This document shows, one piece after another, positions 8,170 through 17,383 of a DNA stretch of 64,000 nucleotides (position 1 is the stretch's first letter; each line of letters opens with the position of its first letter). Source of the DNA: Chryseobacterium aahli (GTDB lineage Bacteria > Bacteroidota > Bacteroidia > Flavobacteriales > Weeksellaceae); contig NZ_JALDNB010000003.1 of assembly GCF_022699665.1 (NCBI RefSeq), forward strand, positions 186,001-250,000, given 5' to 3'. The translations under genes and the position numbers were made by a program. Under the pieces are notes generated by a model. That model was not told the DNA's origin and did no database searches. It saw nothing but the letters and a program-made list of their open reading frames with translations.

Positions 8170-9078
8170 ATGCTATTACAAGTTCCAACAGAAAAGATTC
8201 CAATTCAGGAAATTCAGATTAATAAAAACGTAAAACTTTTCATCAAAAGAGAAGACCTTATTCATCCTCAGATCTCAGGAAACAAATACTGGAAGATTTT
8301 TCATAATCTTAATCATTATCTTGAAACTCGACCTGAAAAACCTTTAATTATAACCTTTGGCGGTGCTTATTCCAATCATATTTCAGCAGTTTCGGCAGTT
8401 GGAAATTTATTTGGAATTCAAACTTTAGGAATTATCAGAGGGGAAGAATTAGAGAAAAAATGGACAGATAATCCGACTTTAGTTGCTGCCAAAAGAAATG
8501 GGATGAATCTGAAGTTTGTTACCCGTGAAGAATACCGACACAAAGAAAAACTGACTGAGTTTCTGCAACAAGAATTTCCTGAAGCTTTGATTATTCCTGA
8601 AGGCGGAACGAATGAAAACGCTGTTCAGGGAATCAAAATGATGATGAATAACGATACAAAAGATTTTGATTATCTTTGCACCTCAGTTGGAACCGGAGGC
8701 ACGATTGCTGGGATTTCGGAGTTTTGCGAAGAAAATCAGAAAGTTATAGGTTTTAAAGTCGTTGAAGACACTTCTTTGGAAAACAGAATTTCAGAATTAA
8801 CCTCAAAAAGAAATTATCATCTAACCGATGCTGCTCTTGGAGGTTACGGTAAAATAAATGATGAAAATATCCGTTTTATCAATGATTTTAAAGCGAAGTT
8901 TGCTATTCCTTTGGAACCTGTTTACACGGGAAAAATGATGCAGAAAGTTTTTGAAATGATTGATGATAATTATTTTCCTGCAGAGAGCAAAATTTTATGT
9001 TTTCATACCGGAGGTTTGCAGGGAATAGAAGGAGCCAATATGCTTTTGGAAAAACAAAATAGAAATTTAATCCTATAA
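8170..9078 (+). CDS. PLP-dependent 1-aminocyclopropane-1-carboxylate deaminase / D-cysteine desulfhydrase family enzyme
   Basis: 302 residues, cytoplasmic. SGNKYWK places the Schiff-base lysine at 39; ITFGGAYSNH (about 60-69) forms the carboxylate-binding loop, and VGTGGTIAG is the phosphate-binding glycine loop, all typical of the fold-type II ACC deaminase/DcyD family. Members deaminate ACC or release H2S from D-cysteine; which substrate applies cannot be read from the sequence. The protein is about 30 residues shorter than typical DcyD. It stands alone between the dispersed repeat and the glucosaminidase gene. Confidence 0.85.
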   Translation: MLLQVPTEKIPIQEIQINKNVKLFIKREDLIHPQISGNKYWKIFHNLNHYLETRPEKPLIITFGGAYSNHISAVSAVGNLFGIQTLGIIRGEELEKKWTDNPTLVAAKRNGMNLKFVTREEYRHKEKLTEFLQQEFPEALIIPEGGTNENAVQGIKMMMNNDTKDFDYLCTSVGTGGTIAGISEFCEENQKVIGFKVVEDTSLENRISELTSKRNYHLTDAALGGYGKINDENIRFINDFKAKFAIPLEPVYTGKMMQKVFEMIDDNYFPAESKILCFHTGGLQGIEGANMLLEKQNRNLIL

Positions 9079-9167
9079 AGTTGAAAAACATGAAACACTC
9101 ATGTATAATTTAAGATTACAAAATAACTTTATGAGTGTTCATTTAATAATTCAAAAAAAATAGAAAC

Positions 9168-10223
9168 ATGAAAAGACTTTTCTTACTAATTAGCCTTTTA
9201 GTTTTATCAAAATTCTCAGCTCAGACCTGGACTACCGAAGATCAATATATCCAGAAATTTGCACAATATGCAGTTGAAGAAATGGAAAAGTACAAGATTC
9301 CTGCTTCAATTACGCTTGCGCAGGGACTTTTGGAGACGGGTGGCGGACAAAGCCGATTGGCTCAGGAAGGGAAAAATCATTTCGGAATAAAATGTAAGGA
9401 AGACTGGACCGGAAAAACTATGAAGCACACTGATGACGCTCCCAATGAGTGTTTCCGTGTGTATGAAGATCCGAAACAGTCTTATGAAGATCATTCAATA
9501 TTTCTCACGACAAGAAAATATTACACCAAGCTTTTTGATCTTGATATGAAAGATTACAAAGCGTGGGCGCATGGTCTTAAAAAAGCAGGTTATGCTACAA
9601 ATCCGAGATATGCATCAATTCTGATTGGAAAAATTGAAAGATATAAATTATATGAATTTGATGAAGTAAATTCCACAGAAGTTCTCTATGCCATTCTGAA
9701 AAAATATCCCGATCTGAAGGACGACAGAAGTTTTATGGCTCGTCTTGAACCCGCGAAAAAAGTTAAAAAAGCAGAACCGGTTACTGTGAAAGTTCCGTAC
9801 AAAGCAACTTCTTATGCTCAGCAACAACAGAGAGTAGAAAGTATCAAAACCAAAGCAGAAATTCTTAATTCTATTTTAATTAAAAGCCATCCCAATGGAG
9901 GTTTGAAATATGTGGTGATTCCTGAAGATACGAATGTACAGTTTATCGCAAAAAAATTCAAAATCAGTGACAGCAAATTGACCAAATGGAATGATCTTGA
10001 ATCTGATATCCTTAGAAAAGATGATATTGTATTTCTTGAATCAAAAAATTCTGAAGGAAATACGGCAACTTATAAAGCAGAATCTGGAGAAGATATGCAC
10101 GACATCGCTCAGAAATTCGGAGTGAAACTTAATAAACTATACGCAAAAAACAGGATGGATGAAGGTCAAAAACCGGCTGCAGGACAGCTTATCTATCTGA
10201 TTGACAAAAAACCTAGAAACTAA
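9168..10223 (+). CDS. Exported glucosaminidase with two C-terminal LysM modules
   Basis: 351 residues. A signal peptide ends near residue 19 (KFSAQ). The glucosaminidase domain (about 25-165) has SITLAQGLLETGGG with the catalytic glutamate Glu56, then GKNHFGIKC and a YEDPKQSYEDHSIFL segment, as in flagellar-type muramidases/N-acetylglucosaminidases. Two LysM-like modules follow at about 246-291 (VIPEDTNVQFIAKKF) and 299-347 (KAESGEDMHDIAQKF), which bind glycan. It cuts peptidoglycan glycan strands in the periplasm, probably in growth or cell separation. Start ATG is supported by the signal peptide. A direct repeat separates it from hemL. Confidence 0.92.
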   Translation: MKRLFLLISLLVLSKFSAQTWTTEDQYIQKFAQYAVEEMEKYKIPASITLAQGLLETGGGQSRLAQEGKNHFGIKCKEDWTGKTMKHTDDAPNECFRVYEDPKQSYEDHSIFLTTRKYYTKLFDLDMKDYKAWAHGLKKAGYATNPRYASILIGKIERYKLYEFDEVNSTEVLYAILKKYPDLKDDRSFMARLEPAKKVKKAEPVTVKVPYKATSYAQQQQRVESIKTKAEILNSILIKSHPNGGLKYVVIPEDTNVQFIAKKFKISDSKLTKWNDLESDILRKDDIVFLESKNSEGNTATYKAESGEDMHDIAQKFGVKLNKLYAKNRMDEGQKPAAGQLIYLIDKKPRN

Positions 10224-10227
10224 AATT

Positions 10228-10261
10228 GGTTGTTGGTTTTCAGTTGATGGTTGTTGGTTTT
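10228..10261. repeat. Short direct repeat ggttgttggtttt, two copies
   Basis: The 13-mer occurs at 10228-10240 and 10249-10261, 21 bases apart, in the spacer before hemL, followed by similar low-complexity words (tgataacta, aatagctatcaact). It looks like a degenerate intergenic repeat. No hairpin with a T run is seen. Confidence 0.5.
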
Positions 10262-10309
10262 ATTACTGATAACTATTTGCTTTAAACTAATAGCTATCAA
10301 CTTACTATA

Positions 10310-11593
10310 ATGAAATACCAAAGAAGTTCAGCTTTATTTGAAGAAGCTTACAAATATATTCCGGGTGGAGTAAATTCTCCTGTGCGAGCCTTTAAATCTG
10401 TAGGCGGAGTACCCGTTTTCATGAAATCTGCAAAAGGAGCATATCTTACAGACGCTGATGATAATACGTACATCGATTACATCAATTCCTGGGGACCTGC
10501 AATTTTAGGTCACACGCATCCTGAGGTTTTAGAAGAATTAAAAATTCAGGCAGAGAAAGGTTTTTCTTTCGGTGCACCAACGGAACTGGAAACCGAAATT
10601 GCTAAATTCATCACAGAAAATGTTCCGAATATCGACCAGATCAGAATGGTTTCTTCAGGTACAGAAGCTTGTATGAGTGCGGTAAGATTGGCGAGAGGTT
10701 TTACAGGAAAAGATAAAATTGTAAAATTTGAAGGCTGTTATCACGGTCACTCAGATTCGTTTTTGATCAAAGCAGGAAGTGGTGCGGCAACTTTTGGAAA
10801 TCCAAATTCTCCAGGAGTAACGGCAGGAACGGCGAAAGATACTTTGTTGGCGAGATACAATGATTTTGAGCAGGTTCAGGATTTGTTCAGACATAATCAG
10901 GGTGAAATTGCTGCGGTTATCATAGAACCGGTTGCTGGAAATATGGGTTGTGTTTTACCAGAAAATAATTTTTTGCAAAACGTAAGAAAAATCTGTGACG
11001 AAAACGGAGCTTTACTAATTTTTGATGAAGTGATGACAGGTTTCAGATTAGCTTTTGGTGGCGCACAGGAATTGTATAATGTAAAAGCTGACTTGGTAAC
11101 TTACGGAAAAGTAATCGGAGGTGGACTTCCAGTGGGAGCTTTTGCCGGAAGAAACGAAATCATGGATCACTTGGCTCCAAAAGGTGGAGTTTATCAGGCC
11201 GGAACATTGAGCGGAAATCCTTTAGCAATGAGAGCGGGTCTGAAAACTTTGCAACTCATCAAAAGCGACGAAAACTTCTTTAATAATCTGAATAAAACTA
11301 CAGAAACTTTAAATTTTGAAATCGGAAAAATTTTAAATGAAAAAGGAATCGCTCATAAAATCAACAGAAAAGGTTCTATGATGTCGGTGTTTTTCCACAT
11401 CAACAGAGTTTCGAATTTTGATGAGGCACAGCAGGCAAATCATTCATTATTTAATAATTTCTTTCATCAGATGCTGACCAACGGAATTTACCTTCCGCCA
11501 AGCGGTTATGAAACATATTTCATCAGCGATGCGATTAAAGATAAAGAAATTGATATGACGTTGGAAGCGGTAAGAAAATTTGAATATTCTTAA
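10310..11593 (+). CDS. hemL: Glutamate-1-semialdehyde 2,1-aminomutase
   Basis: 427 residues, the usual HemL length. Class III aminotransferase fold: [15 protein letters not shown] near the start, [17 protein letters not shown] (115-130), CYHGHSDSF (143-151), [10 protein letters not shown] (237-246) and TYGKVIGGG with the PLP lysine Lys267. It isomerises glutamate-1-semialdehyde to 5-aminolevulinate in the C5 haem pathway, in the cytoplasm. The gene is monocistronic here, bounded by a terminator at 11615-11647. No other haem gene is nearby. Confidence 0.97.
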   Translation: MKYQRSSALFEEAYKYIPGGVNSPVRAFKSVGGVPVFMKSAKGAYLTDADDNTYIDYINSWGPAILGHTHPEVLEELKIQAEKGFSFGAPTELETEIAKFITENVPNIDQIRMVSSGTEACMSAVRLARGFTGKDKIVKFEGCYHGHSDSFLIKAGSGAATFGNPNSPGVTAGTAKDTLLARYNDFEQVQDLFRHNQGEIAAVIIEPVAGNMGCVLPENNFLQNVRKICDENGALLIFDEVMTGFRLAFGGAQELYNVKADLVTYGKVIGGGLPVGAFAGRNEIMDHLAPKGGVYQAGTLSGNPLAMRAGLKTLQLIKSDENFFNNLNKTTETLNFEIGKILNEKGIAHKINRKGSMMSVFFHINRVSNFDEAQQANHSLFNNFFHQMLTNGIYLPPSGYETYFISDAIKDKEIDMTLEAVRKFEYS

Positions 11594-11614
11594 AATTAAT
11601 TAATATAAATTCTT

Positions 11615-11647
11615 GAGGGATGAGGTGTAATGTTTCATCTCTTTTTA
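11615..11647 (+). terminator. Intrinsic terminator after hemL
   Basis: An 8-bp stem (agggatga / tcatctct, one G-T pair) with an 11-base loop runs into ttttta, 22 bases after the hemL stop. Confidence 0.7.
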
Positions 11648-11707
11648 TTGTAATAAATCGTACAGATAATGTGATAAACTATACCTCTGCGGCATTTTTC
11701 TTCTTTT

Positions 11708-11715
11708 TAATTTTG
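11708..11715 (+). promoter_or_regulatory. Candidate -7 box (TAATTTTG) for the amidohydrolase gene
   Basis: TAATTTTG fits TAnnTTTG and lies 17 bases before the ATG at 11733. No convincing -33 TTTG is present, so the match is partial. Confidence 0.4.
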
Positions 11716-11732
11716 TATTAAATAAATTGAAG

Positions 11733-13064
11733 ATGAATATTTCAAACAATATATCACGTAAAAATTTTCTAAAAAACTCAGCACTAGCAATGGCTGGCTT
11801 TACTTTAACACCCAATATCATGACTGCTACTTCTATTTTTACTGACGAAAATATTTCAGCAAACGGAAAATTAATTTTAAAGAATGTTCGTTTGGAAACC
11901 GGTTTTGAATATGAAGAATATGAAGTGATTTCCACAAAAACCGATTTGTTTCTGATTGAAATTGAAAACGGTAAGATCATCAAAATATCATCAAATAATC
12001 CCAACGAAAAAGCAATTGATGCAAAAGAATTTCTTATGCTTCCTGCTTTTAAAGACATGCACATTCATTTGGATAAAACTTTTTATGACGACAAATGGCA
12101 GGCGGTGAGAAAAAGAAAAGGCGGTGTGAAAGGAATGATAGAACTCGAAGAAAAACTGATGCCCGAGCTTTTGAAAACTTCTACACATAAAGCCGAAAAA
12201 ATGATTGAATTGCTTCATTCCAAAGGAACTTCTTTTGCCAGAAGCCATGTGAATATCGAGCCGACTTCAAAATTAGATTCATTGAAAAATCTGCAGATCG
12301 CTTTAGAAAATAAGAAGAAAACTTTTGGTGCAGAGTTGGTGGCTTTCCCGCAGCACGGTGTTTTCTATAAAAATTCTGTTCCATATTTGAAAGAAGCCGC
12401 AACAATGGATATTGATTTTATCGGTGGAGTAGATCCTTACACGATTGATGGTGCGATTGAAAAGACGATTGATTTTACTGTACAATTGGCATTAGATCAT
12501 CAAAAAGGAATTGATATTCACCTTCATGAAACTGGAGAATCTGGTTTGAAAACTGTGGAATATTTGATTGATAAAGTCATTGAAAACCCTTCTTTGAAGG
12601 GAAAAACTTTTCTGAGTCACTGTTTTGTCCTAGATAAATTAGATAAAAATAAGCAGGAAGAAATTGCAGACAAATTAGGAAATGCTCAGGTCGGAATCGT
12701 CTCCACAATCCCATTTGGAAATTTGATTATGCCGCTTCCTACATTGCAGAAACATGGCGTTACGGTTTTTACAGGAAATGACAGCATCGTTGACCATTGG
12801 AATACATACGGAACCGGAAGTGTTTTGGAAAAAGCCAATCTTTATGCACAATTGTATGGTCAGACGACTGAATTTTTATTATCGAGAAGTTTAAAATTGG
12901 CTACAGCAAATGTGCTTCCTTTGGATGATCAGGGAAAACAGCAATGGCCTAAAGTGGGAGATGATGCGAATTTGGTTTTTTTGGATGCGAGCTGTTCGGC
13001 TGAGGCAGTGTCAAGAATTTCAGACGTGAAATCACTGATTCATAAAGGGAATATTGTGTTTTAA
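11733..13064 (+). CDS. Amidohydrolase-superfamily protein, cytosine-deaminase-like, with Tat-like leader
   Basis: 443 residues from the ATG at 11733 (an in-frame TTG at 11727 would add two). The leader SRKNFLKNSALAMAGF resembles a Tat signal with RK in place of RR. The metal-dependent hydrolase fold follows: KDMHIHLDKTF with His110 and His112, a GVDPYT strand, IHLHETGESG, a SHCF motif and TGNDSIVDHWNTYG near the end. These match the CodA branch (cytosine deaminase and isopropylammelide hydrolases), where HxH and a late Asp bind the metal and substrate. Substrate is not determinable; export, if real, is unusual for this branch. An AraC regulator follows in the same direction. Confidence 0.85.
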   Translation: MNISNNISRKNFLKNSALAMAGFTLTPNIMTATSIFTDENISANGKLILKNVRLETGFEYEEYEVISTKTDLFLIEIENGKIIKISSNNPNEKAIDAKEFLMLPAFKDMHIHLDKTFYDDKWQAVRKRKGGVKGMIELEEKLMPELLKTSTHKAEKMIELLHSKGTSFARSHVNIEPTSKLDSLKNLQIALENKKKTFGAELVAFPQHGVFYKNSVPYLKEAATMDIDFIGGVDPYTIDGAIEKTIDFTVQLALDHQKGIDIHLHETGESGLKTVEYLIDKVIENPSLKGKTFLSHCFVLDKLDKNKQEEIADKLGNAQVGIVSTIPFGNLIMPLPTLQKHGVTVFTGNDSIVDHWNTYGTGSVLEKANLYAQLYGQTTEFLLSRSLKLATANVLPLDDQGKQQWPKVGDDANLVFLDASCSAEAVSRISDVKSLIHKGNIVF

Positions 13065-13326
13065 GTTAATTAAAATTAAATATTAATAATATTTTGAAGT
13101 AAAAGAAAATACTCGACTATGAAGAAATCATAATAACTTTAAGTTATTAAACTTTATTTTTGAATGCTTTTCTGTTTTAAATTTTACTAATTTTAAAGTA
13201 AAATCATTCAGGATAAAGCATCAGTCAGAGTACTTTCCCGTTTTAGGTATTCAGGATTTCAGTGAAAACCAAAATTCTGGTGGTCAGATTTTATTTAATG
13301 AACTTCACGGTGAGCGTTCCATAGAT

Positions 13327-14067
13327 TTGCCTCACAAACATGATTTTTTCATCATCAATATATTTGAAAAAGGGCAGGGCACTCATGTCATCGATTTTGT
13401 TTCGCATCCCATTACCAATCATCAGATCCATTTGGTCTTTCCGGATCAGGTTCATCAATGGGATATTGAGAAAGGAACGGTAGGTTATCAGTTAATGATC
13501 AGCAGAAGCTGGTTTGAAAATCTTCTTTCCTCGCTCAGGTTTTCAGCTTTATTTTATCAGAATCATCCGGTTGTTGATCTTTCTGAGGATATTTTCCAGT
13601 CTGTTTTGTATGAATTTCGATACATCCAAAAAGAAATGGAGGCACAAAATATCTTTTGGGAAATGATACAGAAACGTTGTGAAATCATCAGTTTACTCAT
13701 CAGTAAATCTGTTGAGGAAGTTTTTAAAGATTACGAAACATTTCAAAATAATCCTGTCATTTCAAAATATTTAAGTTTAATTGATTTAAATTTCAAAAAG
13801 GAGCGTTCGGTTTCTTTCTATGCAGAAAAGCTTCATATTTCGGCGAACTATTTAAATATTATTTCAAAGAAAAATCTCCATACTTCTGCTTCGTCGTTGA
13901 TTCAGAATAGAATTTTACTCGAAGCAAAGCGTCTGCTTAAAGTCTCTGAAATGTCGGTAAAAGATATCATTTATGATCTTGGTTTTTATGATCATGCAAG
14001 TTTTTCGAAGTTTTTTAAATCAAATACAGGGATGACACCGTCACAATTTAAGGAGAAAATTATTTAA
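13327..14067 (+). CDS. AraC-family transcriptional regulator, N-terminus uncertain
   Basis: At least 246 residues from a TTG at 13327. A cupin-like sensor (PHKHDFF, HLVFPDQVHQW) leads to an AraC DNA-binding domain (about 150-245) with both helix-turn-helix units (AEKLHISANYLN and IIYDLGFYDHASFSKFFK). The frame is open upstream to a TGA at 13120, and the residues before the TTG (such as SEYFPVLGIQDF and ELHGERSID) look like genuine family sequence, yet this stretch has no ATG, GTG or TTG. Either a start codon has been lost, or a rare start is used, or the protein begins within the cupin. It may control the upstream amidohydrolase gene (inference from adjacency). Confidence 0.75.
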   Translation: MPHKHDFFIINIFEKGQGTHVIDFVSHPITNHQIHLVFPDQVHQWDIEKGTVGYQLMISRSWFENLLSSLRFSALFYQNHPVVDLSEDIFQSVLYEFRYIQKEMEAQNIFWEMIQKRCEIISLLISKSVEEVFKDYETFQNNPVISKYLSLIDLNFKKERSVSFYAEKLHISANYLNIISKKNLHTSASSLIQNRILLEAKRLLKVSEMSVKDIIYDLGFYDHASFSKFFKSNTGMTPSQFKEKII

Positions 14068-14202
14068 TTTAAAAAAATCCGCTGAAGTTTTTAAAGGAAC
14101 ATTTATTATTGTAATTTTAAAATTTAAACTACCTAAGTTGGAGCATTAGGATATTACTGTGCCTTTTGCAGTGACATTATTAGTGTGGAAATTTTAAAAT
14201 TC

Positions 14203-16041
14203 TTACGAATAATCTTTCAGCAATTGTCTGTAGCTCGTTAATATAGCTGATTTGGAAATAAATCCTATAAATTTATTTTCTTCATCAACGACAGGAAGAT
14301 TCCATGTGGAGGTATCATCAAAAGTCTGAATAATCTTCACCGGTTTATCGCTTAACATTACTACTGCTGCAGGTACTTTTACAAGTTTTGAGAGATTCAG
14401 TTTTTCGTTTTCGTTAAATAAATAAGGTCGAACGTCGTCCAATGTAAGAGTTCCCTTGAGCTGACGATTGTCATCAATTACTGCAAAATTGTTTTTTCTT
14501 CCGTTGCTGATGAGGTCATATAAATCCTGCAATGAAGCGTTTTCATTGATGGTCTGAGAATCAAAATCTATAAAATCTTTTGTTTGTAAAGAAGATAAAA
14601 GATTGCTGTCGTGTTGATGGGTAAATATTTTCCCTTGATCTGCCAATGTTTTAAGTTCCGGAGAGATCGGAGCAAACCATTTAGCAATTAAATAAGAAAT
14701 TACAGCAACTATCATCAACGGAATAAACAGATCATATCCAAAACTAGATTCTGCAATCAGGAAAATTGCAGTTAAAGGAGCGTAGAGAACTCCACTCATG
14801 GCACCAGCCATTCCTACCAGAATGAGATTGGTGACAGGAACATCTGAGAAACCCAGATTTTGACAAACTACTGCGAACAGAAACCCTACAGACCCGCCCG
14901 CAAATAAAGAAGGTGCAAAATTTCCACCATTTCCACCACTGAAAATAGTAAATGAAGTGGCGAAAGCTTTGAGAAGACAAACCAAAATCAGAAATAGAAT
15001 GATCGTCCACTGTTTAATTTCAAAATATCTGAAAAAGCTGTTGTGAATCACTGAGTTTACATTTCCGTTGGTGAAATCTTTAACGGTATCGTATCCTTCA
15101 CCAAACAGAGGCGGGAATAAAACACACAACAAAGAAAGTACGGCACCACCGAACATTGCTTTTTTCAGTCTGCTTAGATTTAAACCATTGATAAAATGTT
15201 CAACTTTTTGTGATACCACAACGAAATATCTTGCATATAATCCGGTAATAATTCCAAGGATGAGATAATACGGGACATTTAGATAGTTGAAAGGTTCTCT
15301 CGTATAAAATCTGAATAGAATATCTTCCTGAAGTAAAATTCTGGATAGTAAACTTCCGCAGACCGCAGCAACAACCAAAGGAATGAAATCTGTAAAAACT
15401 ACGCCTGTAAGCAAAATTTCGAATGCAAACATGATCCCAGCAATAGGTGCATTGAAAGCCGAAGCAATACCCGCAGTAGCGCCAGCCGCCAAAAGCAACG
15501 TGCGCTCTTTGTAACTTAATCGGTAAGTACGTGCGTAGTTAGAACCAATGGCCGCACCTGTAACAGCAATCGGGCTTTCAATTCCGGCTGAACCACCCAA
15601 TCCTACGGTGACGGCACTCTGAATGATTTGAGAATACATTTTAACATTAGAAACGATACTCGAATTTTGAGCAATTTCGTATAAAATAGCACCAATTCCT
15701 TTTCTGTCTTGCCCCTTGAATATCGCAATGACAATGGCTGCTGTTAAGACAATCCCTAAAAACGGAAAGATGATGTAAAAAATAATCTGATATTCAAAAT
15801 GAACATCATGAGTAATAAAATGATGAATATTATGGACAATGGTTTTTAAGATCACTCCTGCCAAACCAGCAGTACATCCTACAAGAATTCCCGACAGTAC
15901 CAAAAATTGATTCCTGCTCAGACGGTTTTTCAGCCAATGCAGAATAATCTCGTAGCTGCGTGCTTTTTTGAGACCATATTGTTGAAAATCTCTTTTAAAC
16001 TTTAGAAAGCTTACGTATTTTTTTTTGTTTTGGAAATTCAA
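14203..16041 (-). CDS. ClC-family chloride channel or transporter with C-terminal CBS pair
   Basis: 612 residues. About ten hydrophobic segments (40-430) carry the ClC filter motifs: GLGGSAGIESP (variant of GSGIP and GKEGP, with the gating glutamate in IESP) and GGNGGNFAPSLFAGG. Two CBS domains follow (about 470-600; FAVIDDNRQLKGTL and NLPVVDEENKFIGFI), which in relatives bind adenine nucleotides. Presence of the gating glutamate suggests an H+/Cl- exchanger type, but this is inference. The start ATG gives a cytoplasmic lysine-rich tail as in relatives. It is divergent from mreB across 222 bases. Confidence 0.93.
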   Translation of the reverse strand: MNFQNKKKYVSFLKFKRDFQQYGLKKARSYEIILHWLKNRLSRNQFLVLSGILVGCTAGLAGVILKTIVHNIHHFITHDVHFEYQIIFYIIFPFLGIVLTAAIVIAIFKGQDRKGIGAILYEIAQNSSIVSNVKMYSQIIQSAVTVGLGGSAGIESPIAVTGAAIGSNYARTYRLSYKERTLLLAAGATAGIASAFNAPIAGIMFAFEILLTGVVFTDFIPLVVAAVCGSLLSRILLQEDILFRFYTREPFNYLNVPYYLILGIITGLYARYFVVVSQKVEHFINGLNLSRLKKAMFGGAVLSLLCVLFPPLFGEGYDTVKDFTNGNVNSVIHNSFFRYFEIKQWTIILFLILVCLLKAFATSFTIFSGGNGGNFAPSLFAGGSVGFLFAVVCQNLGFSDVPVTNLILVGMAGAMSGVLYAPLTAIFLIAESSFGYDLFIPLMIVAVISYLIAKWFAPISPELKTLADQGKIFTHQHDSNLLSSLQTKDFIDFDSQTINENASLQDLYDLISNGRKNNFAVIDDNRQLKGTLTLDDVRPYLFNENEKLNLSKLVKVPAAVVMLSDKPVKIIQTFDDTSTWNLPVVDEENKFIGFISKSAILTSYRQLLKDYS

Positions 16042-16180
16042 ATCAGTCTGAAAAATGAAATTAGTAGTTGATGATCTATTGCAAAGGTAAATAATTCTTA
16101 AGGTTTATGTGAAACAATACCAGATGCTTTTTTATTTGAAGACTTAAATATCACAATCTTTTTTAAAAAACATTTTAACG

Positions 16181-16210
16181 TTTGTTTAACTCCCTGGCCA
16201 ATTAATTTTG
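16181..16210 (+). promoter_or_regulatory. Bacteroidota-type promoter for the mreB gene
   Basis: TTTG at 16181-16184 and TAATTTTG at 16203-16210 are separated by 18 bases, an excellent match to the -33 / -7 consensus of Bacteroidota primary sigma factors. The ATG is at 16264, giving a leader of about 45 bases. Confidence 0.7.
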
Positions 16211-16263
16211 ATAAGTATATACAAGTAATAACCGTACATTTAGCAACTATAAATTAATGTAAG

Positions 16264-17289
16264 ATGGGGATAGTTGATATGTTTACGGAAGAGATTGCAA
16301 TTGATCTTGGGACGGCTAATACTTTAATAATTCATAATAATAAAATCGTCATAGATGAGCCTTCAATTGTCGCAATAGACCGTTTGACGGGTAAGGCAAT
16401 CGCAGTGGGAGAGCAGGCGAAACTGATGCAGGGTAAAACGCATGAAAATATAAAAGTGATCAGACCTCTAAAGGACGGTGTTATTGCAGATTTTCACGCG
16501 TCCGAACACATGATCAAAGAATTTATTAAAAAAATTACTGAAATAAAGGGTAAATTTATTCGACCTGCACTGAGAATCGTGATCTGTATTCCTTCAGGTA
16601 TTACAGAGGTTGAGAGAAGGGCGGTAAGAGATTCTGCGCAGAAAGTAAATGCCAAAGAAGTAATATTGATTTATGAACCAATGGCAGCAGCAATAGGAGC
16701 GGGTATCGATGTTGAAAGTGCGGAAGGTAACATGATTGTTGATATTGGAGGTGGTACCACCGAAATAGCTGTGATTGCCTTGGGCGGAATCGTGGTCGAC
16801 AAATCAATAAAATTAGCAGGTGACGTTTTTACAAACGATATAACTTATTTCATACGATCGCAACATAATTTGGATATTGGCGAAAGAACGGCAGAAAGAA
16901 TAAAAATTGAGATTGGTTCTGCCTTAGAAGAATTAGATTTTCCTTTAGAGGAAATTTCGGTTCGTGGAAAAGATCTTCTTACCGGGAAACCGAAAGAAAT
17001 TATGGTCAATTATCAAGAGATTTTCAAAGCCCTGGACAAATCTATTATGAGAATTGAAGATGCTATTATGGAAACACTTTCAATTACTCCACCAGAATTG
17101 GCTACGGATATTTATAAAACAGGAATTTTTCTTGCAGGTGGCGGTGCACTTCTACATGGGTTGGCAGACCGTATTCACAGAAAAACAGGATTGCCTGTAT
17201 TTGTAGCGGAAGACCCTTTGAGAGCTGTAGTTCGTGGGACGGGTATTGCACTTAAAAACATTAATAAATTCAGATTCTTGATGAAATAA
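16264..17289 (+). CDS. MreB-family rod-shape actin homolog, solitary copy
   Basis: 341 residues. The actin-fold signatures are intact: phosphate-1 AIDLGTANTLI (about 12-22), DGVIADF, the phosphate-2 loop DIGGGTTEIAV (about 160-170) and the adenosine motif GIFLAGGGALLHGL near the end. MreB polymerises at the membrane and guides lateral wall synthesis. It is not followed by mreC/mreD or pbp2/rodA, as is usual; a terminator stands 36 bases after the stop. It may be a second paralog or a displaced single copy. Residues such as RLTGKAIAVGEQAKLM are somewhat divergent from typical flavobacterial MreB. Own promoter at 16181-16210. Confidence 0.93.
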   Translation: MGIVDMFTEEIAIDLGTANTLIIHNNKIVIDEPSIVAIDRLTGKAIAVGEQAKLMQGKTHENIKVIRPLKDGVIADFHASEHMIKEFIKKITEIKGKFIRPALRIVICIPSGITEVERRAVRDSAQKVNAKEVILIYEPMAAAIGAGIDVESAEGNMIVDIGGGTTEIAVIALGGIVVDKSIKLAGDVFTNDITYFIRSQHNLDIGERTAERIKIEIGSALEELDFPLEEISVRGKDLLTGKPKEIMVNYQEIFKALDKSIMRIEDAIMETLSITPPELATDIYKTGIFLAGGGALLHGLADRIHRKTGLPVFVAEDPLRAVVRGTGIALKNINKFRFLMK

Positions 17290-17324
17290 TCTGATCTAAA
17301 AATATTTGTCTTTGATGATCAAAT

Positions 17325-17358
17325 AAAAATTCCTCAGAAAATCTCTGAGGAATTTTTT
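17325..17358. terminator. Intrinsic terminator between convergent mreB and beta-helix lipoprotein genes
   Basis: A 12-bp stem (aaattcctcaga / tctgaggaattt) with a 5-base loop has T on the right and A on the left, so it can end both mreB and the minus-strand gene that stops at 17384. Confidence 0.9.
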
Positions 17359-17383
17359 ATTAAGCTAAAATTTATTTAAATTA

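Noticed and set aside
9094..9139. Terminator after the PLP deaminase gene (aacactcat / atgagtgtt)
   Set aside because: The loop is 28 bases and no T run follows, so it cannot be called an intrinsic terminator.
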